A program made the translations under genes and the position numbers. 64,000 bases of DNA, taken from positions 176,870,552-176,934,551 of the forward strand of contig CM076191.1 in NCBI GenBank assembly GCA_038277395.1, read 5' to 3'. Of this stretch, positions 33,450 through 45,105 are shown one piece after another; position 1 is the stretch's first letter; each line of letters begins with the position of its first letter. Below the pieces are notes generated by a model, which saw nothing but the letters and a program-made list of their open reading frames with translations, was not told the origin of the DNA and made no database searches. The stretch comes from Dryocosmus kuriphilus (Eukaryota > Arthropoda > Insecta > Hymenoptera > Cynipidae).

Positions 33450-34186
33450 TTGAACTTTATTTATTCAATTTTTCAGATAAAAAATATTAAATCGAAATTG
33501 AGCTAATGAAAATATATTCAATCCATTTAATTTATTTAATTCCTTTCTAAAGCATTTAAATGGATTCTTTAGAAATGTATATTTTTCATTCTTGAAGCAG
33601 CTGAAGTAAAGATATGTTATTGACCAAATAGCCTTTTAGGAAACCTAGCTTTTCGTGTGTGCAGTTTAAAAGTTTCTTTTATTAAGAATAATAATTATTT
33701 ATTAATAAATTTTTAATATTTTCATATAATTACACATTTATCGATCATAATTTACATCTTTTATAAATAATAATAATTTTTTACTTTGCAATATTATTTT
33801 AAGCAAGTCAGTTCTTTAAAAATAATTTCAGAATTATATTCTTTCAAACTGAAGCTCTCAATATATATATATAAATTTTTTATATGTAATGCATGACTAT
33901 AGTCATTTGTGATTTTTTTAACAAAATTGCCAATTGCGAAAAAAATTAGTGGATTAGAACGCCAATTTTTCCAATTCTCTTTACACACTATTAAGAATCT
34001 TGTTCAATTCTTACTTATATTTCTTCTTTTCGTGTGTAATTCTACATTTAATGCAAGTGCAAACGCAATTTACTTTTTTTTTATTTTAAAATGAAGGTTT
34101 ACAATTATATATTTATTGTATACAAATTATTCAAAATATAAAACCGTCAAGCCTTAAAAACTGTACCCAAATTATAGTGAAAATAA
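33450..34186. other. AT-rich spacer
   Basis: No gene recognised. Confidence 0.45.
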
Positions 34187-34660
34187 CTTCCTTTTTCGCT
34201 TACGAAGGTTGTGAAATCGAAAGAAAGGCCAAGATTCGTATTGTACGTGCAAAAATGTATGCAATTAACAAATTCTAAATACCGCCTCATTTCTTGGAAA
34301 TAGCCCGAAATGTCATCGAATGTTATTCTGACATTTCAAGCCTTTCTTTTTCGCTTACGAAGGTTGTGAAATAGACACAGAAAGGCTAAGTTCAGCGTAT
34401 CATGTGTGGAATTTGGGAAAAGAACAAGCGTAAGCCCCAAAAAGCGTTCGCCCCAAAAAACGTTTGCCCCAAAAAACGATCGTCCCAAAAACTTTTTGCC
34501 CCAGAAAACGTTAACCTCGAAAAAACTTCGCCTCAGAAAGCATTCGCCCCTTTCAAGTCCTTAACGGCTCGTGGGTCTACTCGAACCTAAAAATCAAAAT
34601 ACTTTGAAGGGATACCCGCACTTGCATTGCAAATTTTCCAAAATTGCTGTTAAGGAAAAT

Positions 34661-34936
34661 GTGCCAATAGCAGAACATAGTAATATCCCCACTGTTTCAA
34701 TATAAGAAGAAGTTCTTTTAATGGAACATGTTTGCTTTTAAAGAACATGCGCTTTTGAACAATTGAAATAATGAAAAGAATATTTCAAACAACATGTTCT
34801 TTCAAAGAAAATAACATGTCCTTTTAAACGTTTTTTGATTTTACTGCCCCAATAAAGGGACATAAGAATACCATAGTATTTTTATGTTTCTTTATTGGGA
34901 CCGTAGAGATATCACTATGTTCTGCTATTGGGACAG
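34661..34936. mobile_element. Small MITE (~276 bp)
   Basis: Inverted ends share CCAATAGCAGAACATAGT over about 40 bp with some mismatches (left 34661-34705, right 34893-34936). The interior has AACATGTTCTTT-type words. Target-site duplication unclear. Confidence 0.6.
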
Positions 34937-35159
34937 TTACATTAAACTAGAGCACTGAGAAAACGAAACGCTAACCGAGATGGATAAATAGCTCGGTTAA
35001 AGAAATATTATTTAAAAAGAATAGAGTAATGGTTGTAAGTAATCATGTTCTTGTTGTTATCACAGCCAAGCTATAACGGTTAAAGTCAAATGGTAAAAAA
35101 TAACATATTGAAGGGTTGTCGGAACCGAGTTTAACTCTGCAAAATTTGAAGAAGTAGTT

Positions 35160-35352
35160 CTTTGTTAAAATAAAACGACTTTTTCGGTTAAAAGCAAACA
35201 ACTGCTTCGTAATAAATTTTAACCAAGCTGCACATAGTAGTTATATTTTCACAAGCAAACTGGTCACTTTTTTTACTGGGTTCATTTTTAACATTCTAAG
35301 TAGCTGATTCTAACAAATTGAAGTTGATAAGTCTTAACCAAGTGCTTTTGAA
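35160..35352 (+). repeat. Direct duplication, copy 2 (~192 bp)
   Basis: Partner of 33119-33311, inside the CACTGAG element. Confidence 0.9.
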
Positions 35353-35635
35353 CTTAGTAAAAGTGAATCAAGAAAATGGAACTTGTTGAAATAAAAGGTC
35401 CTACAGTTGTAAATATTTGACCATGTCGGAAATAATTTATGTGCATTTCCCTAGATTTTTTCATGAGAAATATAAATCTGTTGGCCAAATTGACGAATGT
35501 CTTCGCGTTTTGAAGTCATTTTCTTCCAAATACCTAGGCCGAAAAGGTACGCCAATTCGGTGCTTTTTTGAGTTGCAACAAAAATGAGATGAAGAATGCT
35601 AACTAAGCTATGTGACGTTACAATTTTACAATTTG

Positions 35636-35899
35636 ATTGTGCATTGGTTGTAACCGAGTAGGTTATTTAACGCAGTAGGGACAGTCGGTTGCAATAACCA
35701 AGTACATTGGTCACGGTAACCGAGTAGGTTAGCTACCGCAACAGAATGAGTCGGTTGCGACAGCCAAGTACATTGGTTACTGTAACCGAGTAGGTTAGTT
35801 AGAGCAGCAAAGACAGTCGGTTGCGACAGCCAAGTACATTGGTCACTGTAACCGATTCGATCGGTTACTGCAACCCAAAGAGGTTGGCTACCGTAACAA
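35636..35899 (+). repeat. 66-bp minisatellite, four copies
   Basis: GTACATTGGT recurs at 35702, 35768 and 35834. Each unit also holds AACCGAGTAGGTTA and AGTCGGTTGC. The length is a multiple of three, so a 98-codon minus-strand frame stays open as an artefact. Confidence 0.9.
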
Positions 35900-37070
35900 A
35901 GTAGGTTGCTAATTTTAATCAAAAAATGTTAGCCAATACAACTTGGTTAAATTTTACAACGAAGTTTGCAGGTGCTATATTAGCAGTCTTACTTGGCTAT
36001 TTTCAGCAGAATGTTGTTTATATTCAACAAGTATGTTTTCTCAGTGAGCAGTTGCGAGTTTAAGAATTCTGTTCTCATAATACTCATTGAATCACATTCA
36101 TGAAAATTTTAATTACCGCGAAACCATATCTTCAACAACTTTTATTTCTCTATTTATTTTTTACAAAAGTTCCGGAATTACAAATAAAATGCTATTTCTT
36201 GAAACAAAATGTTCAAAGAGTAATGTTACTTATGAAGTTCGTTATTCTCCATTTCCCTTGTATATATGTGCAATCACCGTTAAATATTATGCTTTCAAGT
36301 CTCTGATAAATAGTTGCATTGAGAAATGAACAAATATGTGCTTACTTACACTTCGAACTTGAGGTAAGAAATAGTTATTTGCGTAATGAGTAGGGAAAAC
36401 AGCTGATTTCTACGTAGGGTTAGTTTGATGCATTGGGAAAGATTATTGACAGCTTTTGTAACTTCGTAAACCTTCTATTTATTATTCGTGTAATTTTTGA
36501 ATAAACCCTTTTGATTTTATATTTTTTGTTATTGAAAGAAAAATCTAATAAGGAAACTATCTTCAAGCTAATCATATTTCTTTACTCTTCTAAATTAGTT
36601 GTCAAAATGAAGTGAACGAACTTCGCCCTCATCAAGGAGTCGCTAAGGACTTGAAAGGGGCGAATGCTTTCTGGGGCGAAGTTTTTTCGAGGTGAACGTT
36701 TTCTGGGGCAAAAACTTTTTGAGGTGTTCGTTTTTTGGGGCAAACGTTTTTTGGGGCGAACGCTTTTTGGGCGAACGTTTTTCGGGGCGAAGGCTTCTTG
36801 AGGTGAACGTTTTTTTGGGCGAACGCTTTTTGAGGAAAACGTTTTTTGGGGCGTACGCTTGTTCTTTGCCTTCCCAAATTTCACACATGATATGCTGAAC
36901 TTAGCCTCTCTGTGTCTATTTCACAACCTTCGTAAGCGAAAAAGAAAGGCTTGAAATGTTAGAATAACATTCGATGATATTTCGGGCTATTTCCAACAAA
37001 TGAGGCGGTATTTGGAATTTGTTAATTGCATACATTTTTGCACGTGCAACACGGATCTTGATCTTTCTTT

Positions 37071-38010
37071 GATTTCACAACCTTCGTAAGCGAAAAAGGA
37101 AGGCTTAAAATTACAGACAAACATTGTGGGGCATCAATCCTTAGCCTTTATTTTAAACATTGAAAATTTTATATTGGGAGGGGGGAGGAGTGAAAGAACT
37201 TCTTAATTCTATTTGTAGGTTTTAGTATAGCATCGATGATGGAAAATTTACAAGATAGTGTATAGCATCGATGATGGAAAATTTACAAGATAGTGTATAG
37301 CATCGATGATGGAAAATTTACAAGACATGTTCGGAAAATGTTACATTGGATAGTGGGCCGGAATTATGGAAGGAAGGAAACAGGGGTTTAGAAATAGTAG
37401 GTTTTGCATTGTCTATTTGAAAATTATAAATAGCTATATTGCTGCACGTGTAATTCTGATCTTATAGCCTTTCTTTTTTTGATTTCAAAACCTTCGTAAG
37501 CGAAAAGAAAAGGCGTAAAGTTGCAGAAAAACATTGCGTCGCCTTAATCCTGAAGCTTTATTTTAAACATTGAAAATGTTATATTGGGGGGAGGGGAAGC
37601 GAAAGAATAAGAGTGAGAGGGTATCTTTTCCTTATATTGGGAAGAAGGCGAAAAGAAAGATTGAAAGAGAATATGAAAGTTTCTGAATTGGTTTGGAGTT
37701 TTTTTATCCGTTCATTATATAATGTATAGCAACGATGATGGAAAATTTACCAGATGTGTTTGAAAAATGTAATATTGGGACAGTTGGCGGGAAGTAAGGA
37801 GAGATAAAGACAGGTGCGGAATTTTTTGAAAAGAGGGTTCAAAAATTTTTAATTGCTTGAAAAGAGAGTTCGAAAAGTGAGTTGTAAGCAAAAGAGGAAG
37901 GCTCAGAATGCAAAAGAACATTTTGGGACATCCATCCTTAGCCTTTATTTTGAATATTGAGATATTTAATTGGGTGCTGTGGGTGGGTTTTAATTTCACT
38001 CCTTTTCTCA
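37071..38010 (+). repeat. Tandem repeat, ~410-bp unit, about 2.3 copies
   Basis: GATTTCACAACCTTCGTAAG (37071) recurs as GATTTCAAAACCTTCGTAAG at 37481 and, degraded, near 37885. Each copy continues with ATTTTAAACATTGAAAAT and a purine-rich GGGAGGGG segment. The first block is shared with the foldback arms, so the array probably grew from the right arm. Confidence 0.8.
37226..37330 (+). repeat. 35-bp minisatellite, three identical copies
   Basis: TATAGCATCGATGATGGAAA starts at 37226, 37261 and 37296. A single diverged copy (AGCAACGATGATGG) is present in the next 410-bp unit near 37727. Confidence 0.95.
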
Positions 38011-38790
38011 CCGAAAATCATTAATTATCTCTCCAGACAAGCAAACAATCGATAATTGAAGCTTATCATCATCTTGCATTGTAATGTAATTTGTTTAATG
38101 GAAAAAGAATTCATTGGGCATTGATCACTCTGAACATCGACGATGTTATTTTGGAGTATTACTGATTTTACTCTCACTTCAAATATTGTGTTCTTAAAAA
38201 TTCTTTTATCTTTTATTTTCAGATAAGCAAAGTTTGTCCAAACTGAATGATCGTAGTGTTTTTGTGTTTCTATAAACAGAATTCCCAGGTTTTTTCCGTG
38301 ACTCTATAAACTATTGCAATTACAGCTGTCGTCATTTTTTTATCAAATATGACTGAATGCTTGTTTGTGTACTTTAAAAATGAGAATGTATATACTTTTT
38401 TTATTATCCCTCCTCCACCCTCAAACATCCATCCATATCAAATGACCAACCATATGAATTAAATCAACAGTCAGTTTTGACGTTGAGATGAGTTTAATAT
38501 ACGATTCTTTCAATGTTCCAATTTTCAGTTTTATCGATCTACCCTATTTGGACGACTTTTTGCGTTAGAAATTGATTGGCCACTTTAGTTTATACCGTAA
38601 TTAATGCAAAACTAAGGGTTTTATTGATTCAATATGCGAAAAAGTTGATGATTTAAGCGTAACAAAAAAGAGTGAAAACTGACGATTTTAGAGTTTTTTG
38701 TCATTCCCCTACAAGGTCATATATCGTTTCATCACTTTTGTCCTACATGTGACTTTGAAAGTCACTTGACAAACTCGCCTGTCATGCAAA
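38011..38790. other. AT-rich spacer
   Basis: Nothing recognised. Confidence 0.45.
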
Positions 38791-40020
38791 TTTCATGGCA
38801 TTGTAGAATTTGTTTTTGAGATATCGAAATTCGAAAAAACACCGTAGGCGTTTTGAATTTTAATTTTTCAAATTCTAATATTCTGGAAAAAAGTCTTTGT
38901 AAATTTATAGTTTTCATCGATAGAAATCATAATTTTCTACTCACTCGAGTTTAGATGTGTGTTCACGAAATTAAATTTTGTAATTTCTTTTTTTTTTTTT
39001 TTCAAATCAACCTTTACAAATTTTTGAGAAATGTGGAATTATAAACAAAATTAAGTGTCGATTTGAAATTCCTTATCATAAAAGTATACTCTCTAAAGTT
39101 GAAACAGTAAAATTTATACTTATTTGATAAGTAGTTCTCATTTTCACTTATGAAACAGTAAAGTGTAACTAAAAAATAAGTAAAACATTTACTTCTCAAA
39201 CAAATTAAGCTGTATATTTTACTTTTGAATAAGTCAAAATTTAACTGTTTCTAGAATTAACTGCAGAATAAGTCAAATTTCACTGATTGTTAAGTGCATA
39301 TTTACTAATTTAGCAGTGAATATTTACATATCTATCAAGTAAACGTTTTTGGGCGTCCTAAAAGAATAACGTAGTTTTACTGTTTCAGAAGTGCATATTG
39401 ACTGATTTGAAGAGTCGCTATTAACTTATTTAAAAAGTTATATTTTTTGACTGTTTTAATTAGTGAATAGTTACTGGTTGACAGTGAACGACATTTCACT
39501 AACGCCATTAAGTCAATATTCACTTATAATCAGTAAAATTTTACTGTTTCAACTTTAGAGAGTAGACTCACAAAAACATTGAACCGTAATACATAAAAAT
39601 TTGAGATGTCGAAATTCGGAGAGACTCTGAAGGGTCTTTGAATTACAATTTCTCAAATTCTGACATTCTGACCAAATGTCTCCGTAGATTTATAATTATT
39701 TTAATCAATAGAAATCATAATTTCGTAATTAATCGAGTTCAGACGTGCAATTTTGGCCACAAAATAAATTTTTGAAATTTTCTTTTGTTTTAAAATCAAC
39801 TTATTTGAAGTTTTTGCGAAACTTTCCAATCGAAACAAAATTAATCATTCAATAATGGCTTCTTGTTATTAAAACTATTAATCCACAAAAAAATTTAACT
39901 GCAATACGTAAAATTTGAGGTATTTGAAGCAACACCGAAAGCACTGTGAATTTCGATCTGGCTAAATGTCTTCGTACTCTTATAGTTTCAATAGATAGAA
40001 ATAAACAAATTTGATATTTC
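38791..40020 (+). repeat. Old degenerate direct repeats, about three copies
   Basis: Segments starting near 38815, 39600 and 39900 share TTGAGAT.TCGAAATTCG, CAAATTCT.ATATTCTG, ATCGATAGAAATCATAATTT and similar blocks, well diverged. The first copy is interrupted by the MITE at 39089-39562. Confidence 0.6.
39089..39562. mobile_element. MITE with TA target-site duplication (474 bp)
   Basis: Ends are inverted and identical over CTCTCTAAAGTTGAAACAGT plus several further bases. TA flanks both sides (39087-39088 and 39563-39564). The interior is built from TTTACTTA/AACAGTAAA-type words. Comparison with the sister copies of the older repeat shows it sits cleanly within one of them. Confidence 0.8.
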
Positions 40021-40040
40021 AGCGGTAGAAGTTAAGTTAA

Positions 40041-40139
40041 AAAACATTTTGACGCATGCGCCTGACATGCCGCAGTCGGGCACACAATGTTGCATGTCAG
40101 ACTACCGTACCCCAGGCGCATGCTTAAAAATATGTTTTG
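40041..40139. other. Two-stem hairpin
   Basis: GCATGCGCCTG (40054-40064) pairs with CAGGCGCATGC (40113-40123), supported further out by AACATTTTGA against TTAAAAATATGTT. TGACATGC (40063-40070) pairs with GCATGTCA (40092-40099). It could be a small MITE or a structured RNA. Confidence 0.5.
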
Positions 40140-41112
40140 ATGAAAACCCAAATTTCTGCATTTACATCACCGTTTTCTAACGTCAATTTTGACGTAGAAT
40201 TATAAATCAAATAATTTAAATATTTATTTTGTTTTTTTTAGTAATTATATTGCGAGATTACTTTAAGGTTACTTTAGGGTTACTTTAGGGTTACGTACGC
40301 TGTAGCGTAACCATTGCATCCACGCGGTACGCTAGAGAAGATTTCTTGTTATTAAAACTATTAATCAACAAAAACATTTAACCGTAATACATAAAAATTC
40401 ACGATATCGAAAAGATGAAACGTCAACAAACTTACAGGTTATTGATTAACATCGAGCACAATTCATAAGCGCTCTCAGAAGAAAATTTTGTCGGGTATCA
40501 ATAATGTCCGATTCAGTAATATTTATTTTAATTCGATGGTGTCAATGCTCTACCCAGTCGCACTTTACTTGCGTATGTGTGATCGTTCAAATTGATATCG
40601 ACACGATCTTTATGGGCGAATAAGGAAGGCTAGAACTATTGCGGCGGGTATAGATTCTCATCCGCGAATTAAACATTGAATATTTTTAATTCGCAGAACG
40701 ATCAATAATCTGGTAATAAATGTCGGACAAGTTTGAGAAACATTATTCACAGAAAAAATACAATCATTCATATAGTCATAGGAAGTAGGAACCTACATTA
40801 TCGCCTTTTTGTCATTCGCGTCAAACGCCCAGCAGAGGCACTCGTGCGAGGCTGGGTCGCATAGAACTCTTAACGCTTTTTACTGCATTTTCTGGAAGTA
40901 AAATAAATGAGAAATTTGATATTTAATTGTTAAAATGAGTATTGGGATGGTTATCTGGGATCAATCGGAGCGGAAAAATCGAGGTAACACTATCGTACAG
41001 AAAAACTGGGCGAATTTTGTTATTTATAGAAGTTATGACGAAAATAAAAAATCTCAGTACCGAAAAACGCTCAAGTAGGGGTATAGAGACCCGGTCAGCT
41101 GTTAGGATTTTT
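40140..41112. other. Spacer, includes short GGGTTACTTTA tandem
   Basis: Three to four repeats of the 12-mer GGTTACTTTAGG at about 40260-40295; otherwise featureless. Confidence 0.4.
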
Positions 41113-42066
41113 TTACATTCTCATCAGAGAAGGTATTAGATTTATGTAAAATTTTACTTTCGCGGATTTCATGAAATCTCCACGTTTTGAGACTTCCTGA
41201 ATACGAAAAAAAAAACGGTTTTTACGACGGTGTCTGTCTTAACCGTTTTTTGATAAAATGAACGGTTTTTATTTTAATTAAGAAAACGCTATTAAAATTT
41301 AAAACATCTGGTTTCCCGCCAAAATATTCAAGATACAAAAAAATAGTAAAGAAGAAAGTTGTTCAATTCAAAAAGATCTAAAAATTTTGTTTTAACCATT
41401 TTTTGATAAAATGCAAGGTTTTTGTTTTAATCGATAAAACATTATTAAAAATAAAAAATTTCAAATTTCCCGAAAAACTATGCAAGATACGAAAAAATGA
41501 CAATGAATAAAGTAATTGTTCGCCTCAAAAAGATCTACAAATTTGCTCTCTATCATTTTTTTGAGCAGACGCGTAGTTTTTGAGAGTTATTCGTGAAATT
41601 TGTTATGAAATGTAAAGAAAACCACTTTTCAGCAAAACTATGCAAGATATGAGAAAATATTAACAAGCAGAATTGTTCACGCTGGAATAAGCTACAAAAT
41701 TTATTTATCAGACTCATCATTTTACTTTTAAGAATCAAATCCTGTATTGTAAAAATTTGGAAAATCACAAAAAAACTTTACCAATCTTCAATGTGTTTTA
41801 AAAAAATGTAATTATCGAGCGCGAAGCGCGAATGTCATGATGAGAATGTATTTCTTAAGGGCGATACAGCCTTAAGTAAAATAATTTCTTTTGTAATTTT
41901 TAATTTAAAGGTTTATACGATCCATAAATACCGAGCGCGTAGTGCGATGTGAATAATCTATCGAGCGCGAAGCGCGAGTGCCAACAGACGCGCGCCCTAG
42001 GTGCGCTCATTCTTCGCGCCAAGCGCGCGATGAGAACGTGCCCGCAGAGCGGGCAGATTTTTTTTT
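41113..42066 (+). repeat. GCG-palindrome repeat family, copy B (internal deletion)
   Basis: Starts TTACATTCTCATCAGAGAAG and ends GCGGGCAGATTTTT. The microsatellite and first subrepeat are missing: GTGTCTGTC joins directly to a downstream subrepeat at about 41240. The GCG-rich end is partly reduced. Confidence 0.85.
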
Positions 42067-42373
42067 CCTTAGCTTTCTCGACCCGACCGGGTCTCTTGAA
42101 AATATTTCAACTAAAATTCACTGGACACAATTAAATTCTACACAATAATACTTGTATATACATGGTCCAATTTAATCAATATTTATCATTTCAATTTTAG
42201 AAACTCCACACAAATAAATTCTGTACGCGGAAATTCTACACAATAATGCAAAACAATTGAAAAATAACAGTAAAAAGATAATTGTCAGTGTAATATTTTT
42301 AATTGTTAATAGTCTGCAAGTATAATAAAGACAAATAATATACAAATATTTAGAAGTGTGAAATTATAATAAC

Positions 42374-42383
<10 letters not shown>

Positions 42384-42446
<63 letters not shown>
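42384..42446. repeat. (TA)n microsatellite
   Basis: Long perfect TA array interrupted by the probable LTR at 42447; TA repeats resume at 43978. Confidence 0.9.
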
Positions 42447-42452
<6 letters not shown>

Positions 42453-43977
42453 ACGTGTGAACTATTACGGAATAGGTGCCTGTCGGTAGGCAACCCCATG
42501 GGCTCTCGTGAAACTCTCCAGCTAGAGCAATCTAATGCAAGGGGAGACTCTGTGAAAATGAGAGCATAAAAAGCGTGGGTGGAGGAGAAAAATCTCAGTT
42601 ATCCTGCCTCCAGCAGAAGCCGGAGCTCCTCGCTCTTGAACTGGGAGACTCTCCCAGCATTCCCCAAGGAAGTTCTCAATAATTCTAGTGAAATCCTGCT
42701 TCTGTTAGGTTGGGTGGTGATAACTTCGGCGAACTCAATTCATTGTTAAAGACGGAAGACGAAGCGTGAATAGGGTGAGTGTAAAAGTGTAGTGAGTGGT
42801 AGATCCTAAAAAGAGAACATAAAAGTGATGTGCCGTGTGACAGTTTTTGCAATTCCCTTTACAGATATACCCTTGTATCGAGATTCGAGACTACATATAA
42901 GTATTGGTATCGCAACTCTCTTTTGGTAAGAAAGGGGACTTCCCTCCCTCCTACACAAAACTGAGCCTCGACGAAACCAATTCTTAGAGTCTACGAAATC
43001 TCTTAAGACAAAAGGGTGAGAACCTTTCTCATCCTTCTGTACTATAAGGATTTCGTGGTCACAGCCTCCATACAAGGAGCGTGGTTAAAAATAAATTCAC
43101 GCGAGTTCCGAAGATACTGTGACACCCTTCAATCGACAAAAAGGCAGGGCAAAGTTCCTGACTTTCTGTACGGGAGAAGAAGTGTGGCAGAATCCGAGGA
43201 ATTGTCACTGATATTCTTAGCTGATAAGAAAGTGGGATTTGTTTCCACTTTCCTATACAGCTGAAATATCTGATTGACATTACGAGGGTGTACCCCAAGT
43301 TCATGAATGGGATATAAGGACCCGTCGACACGTGCCACGGTGCATCACTTTATGACAAAAGAGACCTCCGACTGAGGGCAGCAGGTCAGTAGGTAGGCAG
43401 AGAGTGAGTGAGAACCTATGCAAACAGGCCTCGTGGCGTCTATGTGAAAGAGAGTGAGTGAGAGCTTATACAAACAAGCCTTGTAGCGTTCATGTGAAAT
43501 AGAGAAGGATAATTATGTGCAGTTAATTAGCTCTGCGGGATCGTCGAAGGTCATAAAAACCATTTAGAAAAGAATATAAAGTTACTGGATCGAAACTGAA
43601 TATCCAAGGAGTTTGTGAGCCCATGGGGAACTTTCGTTTGTTAATAAACAATTTTATATTAAATCAATAAATGAACTTACGTTAGCATTATATCAAAGGA
43701 ATAGAGATAATTAGGTAGTTAGAGATAGGATGACATTTTAAGACCACCAGATAAATCAAATACGATGTAGGGTTAGAAGATATTTTCTTATATTGGATAG
43801 TAACGGAAGTGTATAATTTGAAATATGACAGGGAGTGTGTGATTCCTTGTAATAAAGCTTAGGTGCTTAAATGTAAAGAAACTCGTTCTTTTCTCTTTCT
43901 TGCGTGAGAACCCTTTTCCTTAACTCTAATCACGTAATTAAGAATAAATAATAAATAAAGTAATGTAAAAAGTTACA
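42447..43977 (+). mobile_element. Probable solo LTR (1531 bp)
   Basis: GC-richer block that begins TGTGTGACG, ends GTTACA (TG...CA) and is flanked on both sides by TA repeats, as for an insertion with an AT target duplication. It contains TATAAA at 43575-43580, AATAAA at 43851-43856 and a 50-bp direct repeat (43401-43500). No gag-pol, primer-binding site or second LTR is nearby, hence solo. The minus- and plus-strand frames of 69-90 codons inside have no recognised domain. An unrelated GC-rich MITE is the alternative. Confidence 0.4.
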
Positions 43978-45105
43978 ATATATATATATATATACTCAGA
44001 GATATTTTTTATACAAATGTGTACATATGTAAGTGTCATCTGGAAAAAATTGTAAAACCGTGATTTAAAAAAATGTGATGAGTTGTACATTTGTGATTTC
44101 ATGCCTTCTCTTACAATGGACAAAATTTTTACAGTCAGTTGGGAGATTAGATGCCAATTTTCAGAAAAACGGCTTTAAAAAGTCTGCCCACTTCGCGGGC
44201 ACATTCCCATCGCGCGCTTCGCGCGTAGTATGAGCGCGCTTAGGACGCGCGTCTGTTGGCACTCGCGCTTCGCGCTCGATAGATTATTTACCTCGCGCTA
44301 CACGCTCGGTGTTTATGGATCGTATAAACCCTTAAATTAAAAATTACAAAAGAAATTATTTTACTTAAGGCTCTATCGCCCTTAAGAAATACATTCTCAT
44401 CATGAGACTCGCGCTTCGCGCTCGATAATTACATTTTTTTAAAACACATTGTAGATTGGTAAAATTTTTTTGTGATCTTCAAAATTTTCACAATGCAGGA
44501 TTTTGATTCTTAAATGTAAAACGATGAGTCTTATACATTTTTGTAGCTCTTTCCAAGGTGAACAATTATTCTGCTCGTTAATATTTTCTCATAACTTGCA
44601 TAGTTTTGTTGAAAAGTGGTTTTCTTTATATTGTGGTCTATATTTCATACACTTTTATTTTTTTTAAAGTATTTTATTCTGGCCAAGCCAGTACCACAAT
44701 ACAATGAGTAGCTACAGGGTCTGGGTAGCGTACCCCAACACAATCAGTAGTTACGGGGCCTTAGTAACGTACTGAGCCAGTCATTTTTTTTTTTTTGCAT
44801 TTTAAAAGTCTTTATTTATTCAGCATAGTATACAATAAAAATATATATAAAATCTTTACATTGCTTGTTAATTAGTTTTTTTCAGGTGCCTGTTTCTCAG
44901 TGAGAAATATGATCCTATACAGTCATTTTTTATAATGTTAATAATACTGCCGTTACATTTATGGATTATTAATACTTTGGGTCAAAAATTAAGTTACAAA
45001 AAATCCCCGTGAATTTCTTGTGATCTTAAGCCTAGGTTCCTAAAGCTACGCTATATACAATAATATACAGAGAGGTATAGCCTAAGTAGATGTTGAGGCT
45101 AATAT

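Larger units (their letters stand above)
34953..36046. mobile_element. Non-autonomous element with CACTGAGAAAAC ends and internal minisatellite
   Basis: The left end CACTGAGAAAAC and right end GTTTTCTCAGTG are perfect 12-bp inverted repeats, 1094 bp apart. The interior is rich in AACCGAG/CGGTTA words and contains the 192-bp duplication (35160-35352) and a 66-bp minisatellite (35636-35899). No transposase frame; no clear target duplication. Confidence 0.5.
34187..37104. mobile_element. Foldback-like structure with minisatellite-bearing arms
   Basis: Left arm 34187-34568 and right arm 36636-37104 are inverted copies. Each arm has two copies of a ~30-bp block containing CGCTTACGAAGGTTGTGAAA about 152-155 bp apart. 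An 18-bp minisatellite with CCCCAAAAAACGTT-type units follows (about 7 units left, 34427-34545; 10-11 right, 36664-36855). The inner end is CCCCTTTCAAGTCCTTA. Tandem repeats inside long inverted arms fit foldback-type elements. The 2-kb centre is occupied by two smaller elements and a minisatellite; no transposase was found. Confidence 0.65.

Noticed and set aside
35626..35922. 98-codon minus-strand frame with repeated QCTWLSQPT
   Set aside because: It is a by-product of the 66-bp minisatellite.
36582..36898. Frames of 68-100 codons with KRSPQKTFAPKN-type repeats
   Set aside because: They derive from the 18-bp minisatellite and are open in three frames on one strand and in one on the other.
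40258..40295. TTTAGGG words as possible telomeric repeat
   Set aside because: The period is 12 bp (GGTTACTTTAGG), only three to four copies, not a telomeric array.
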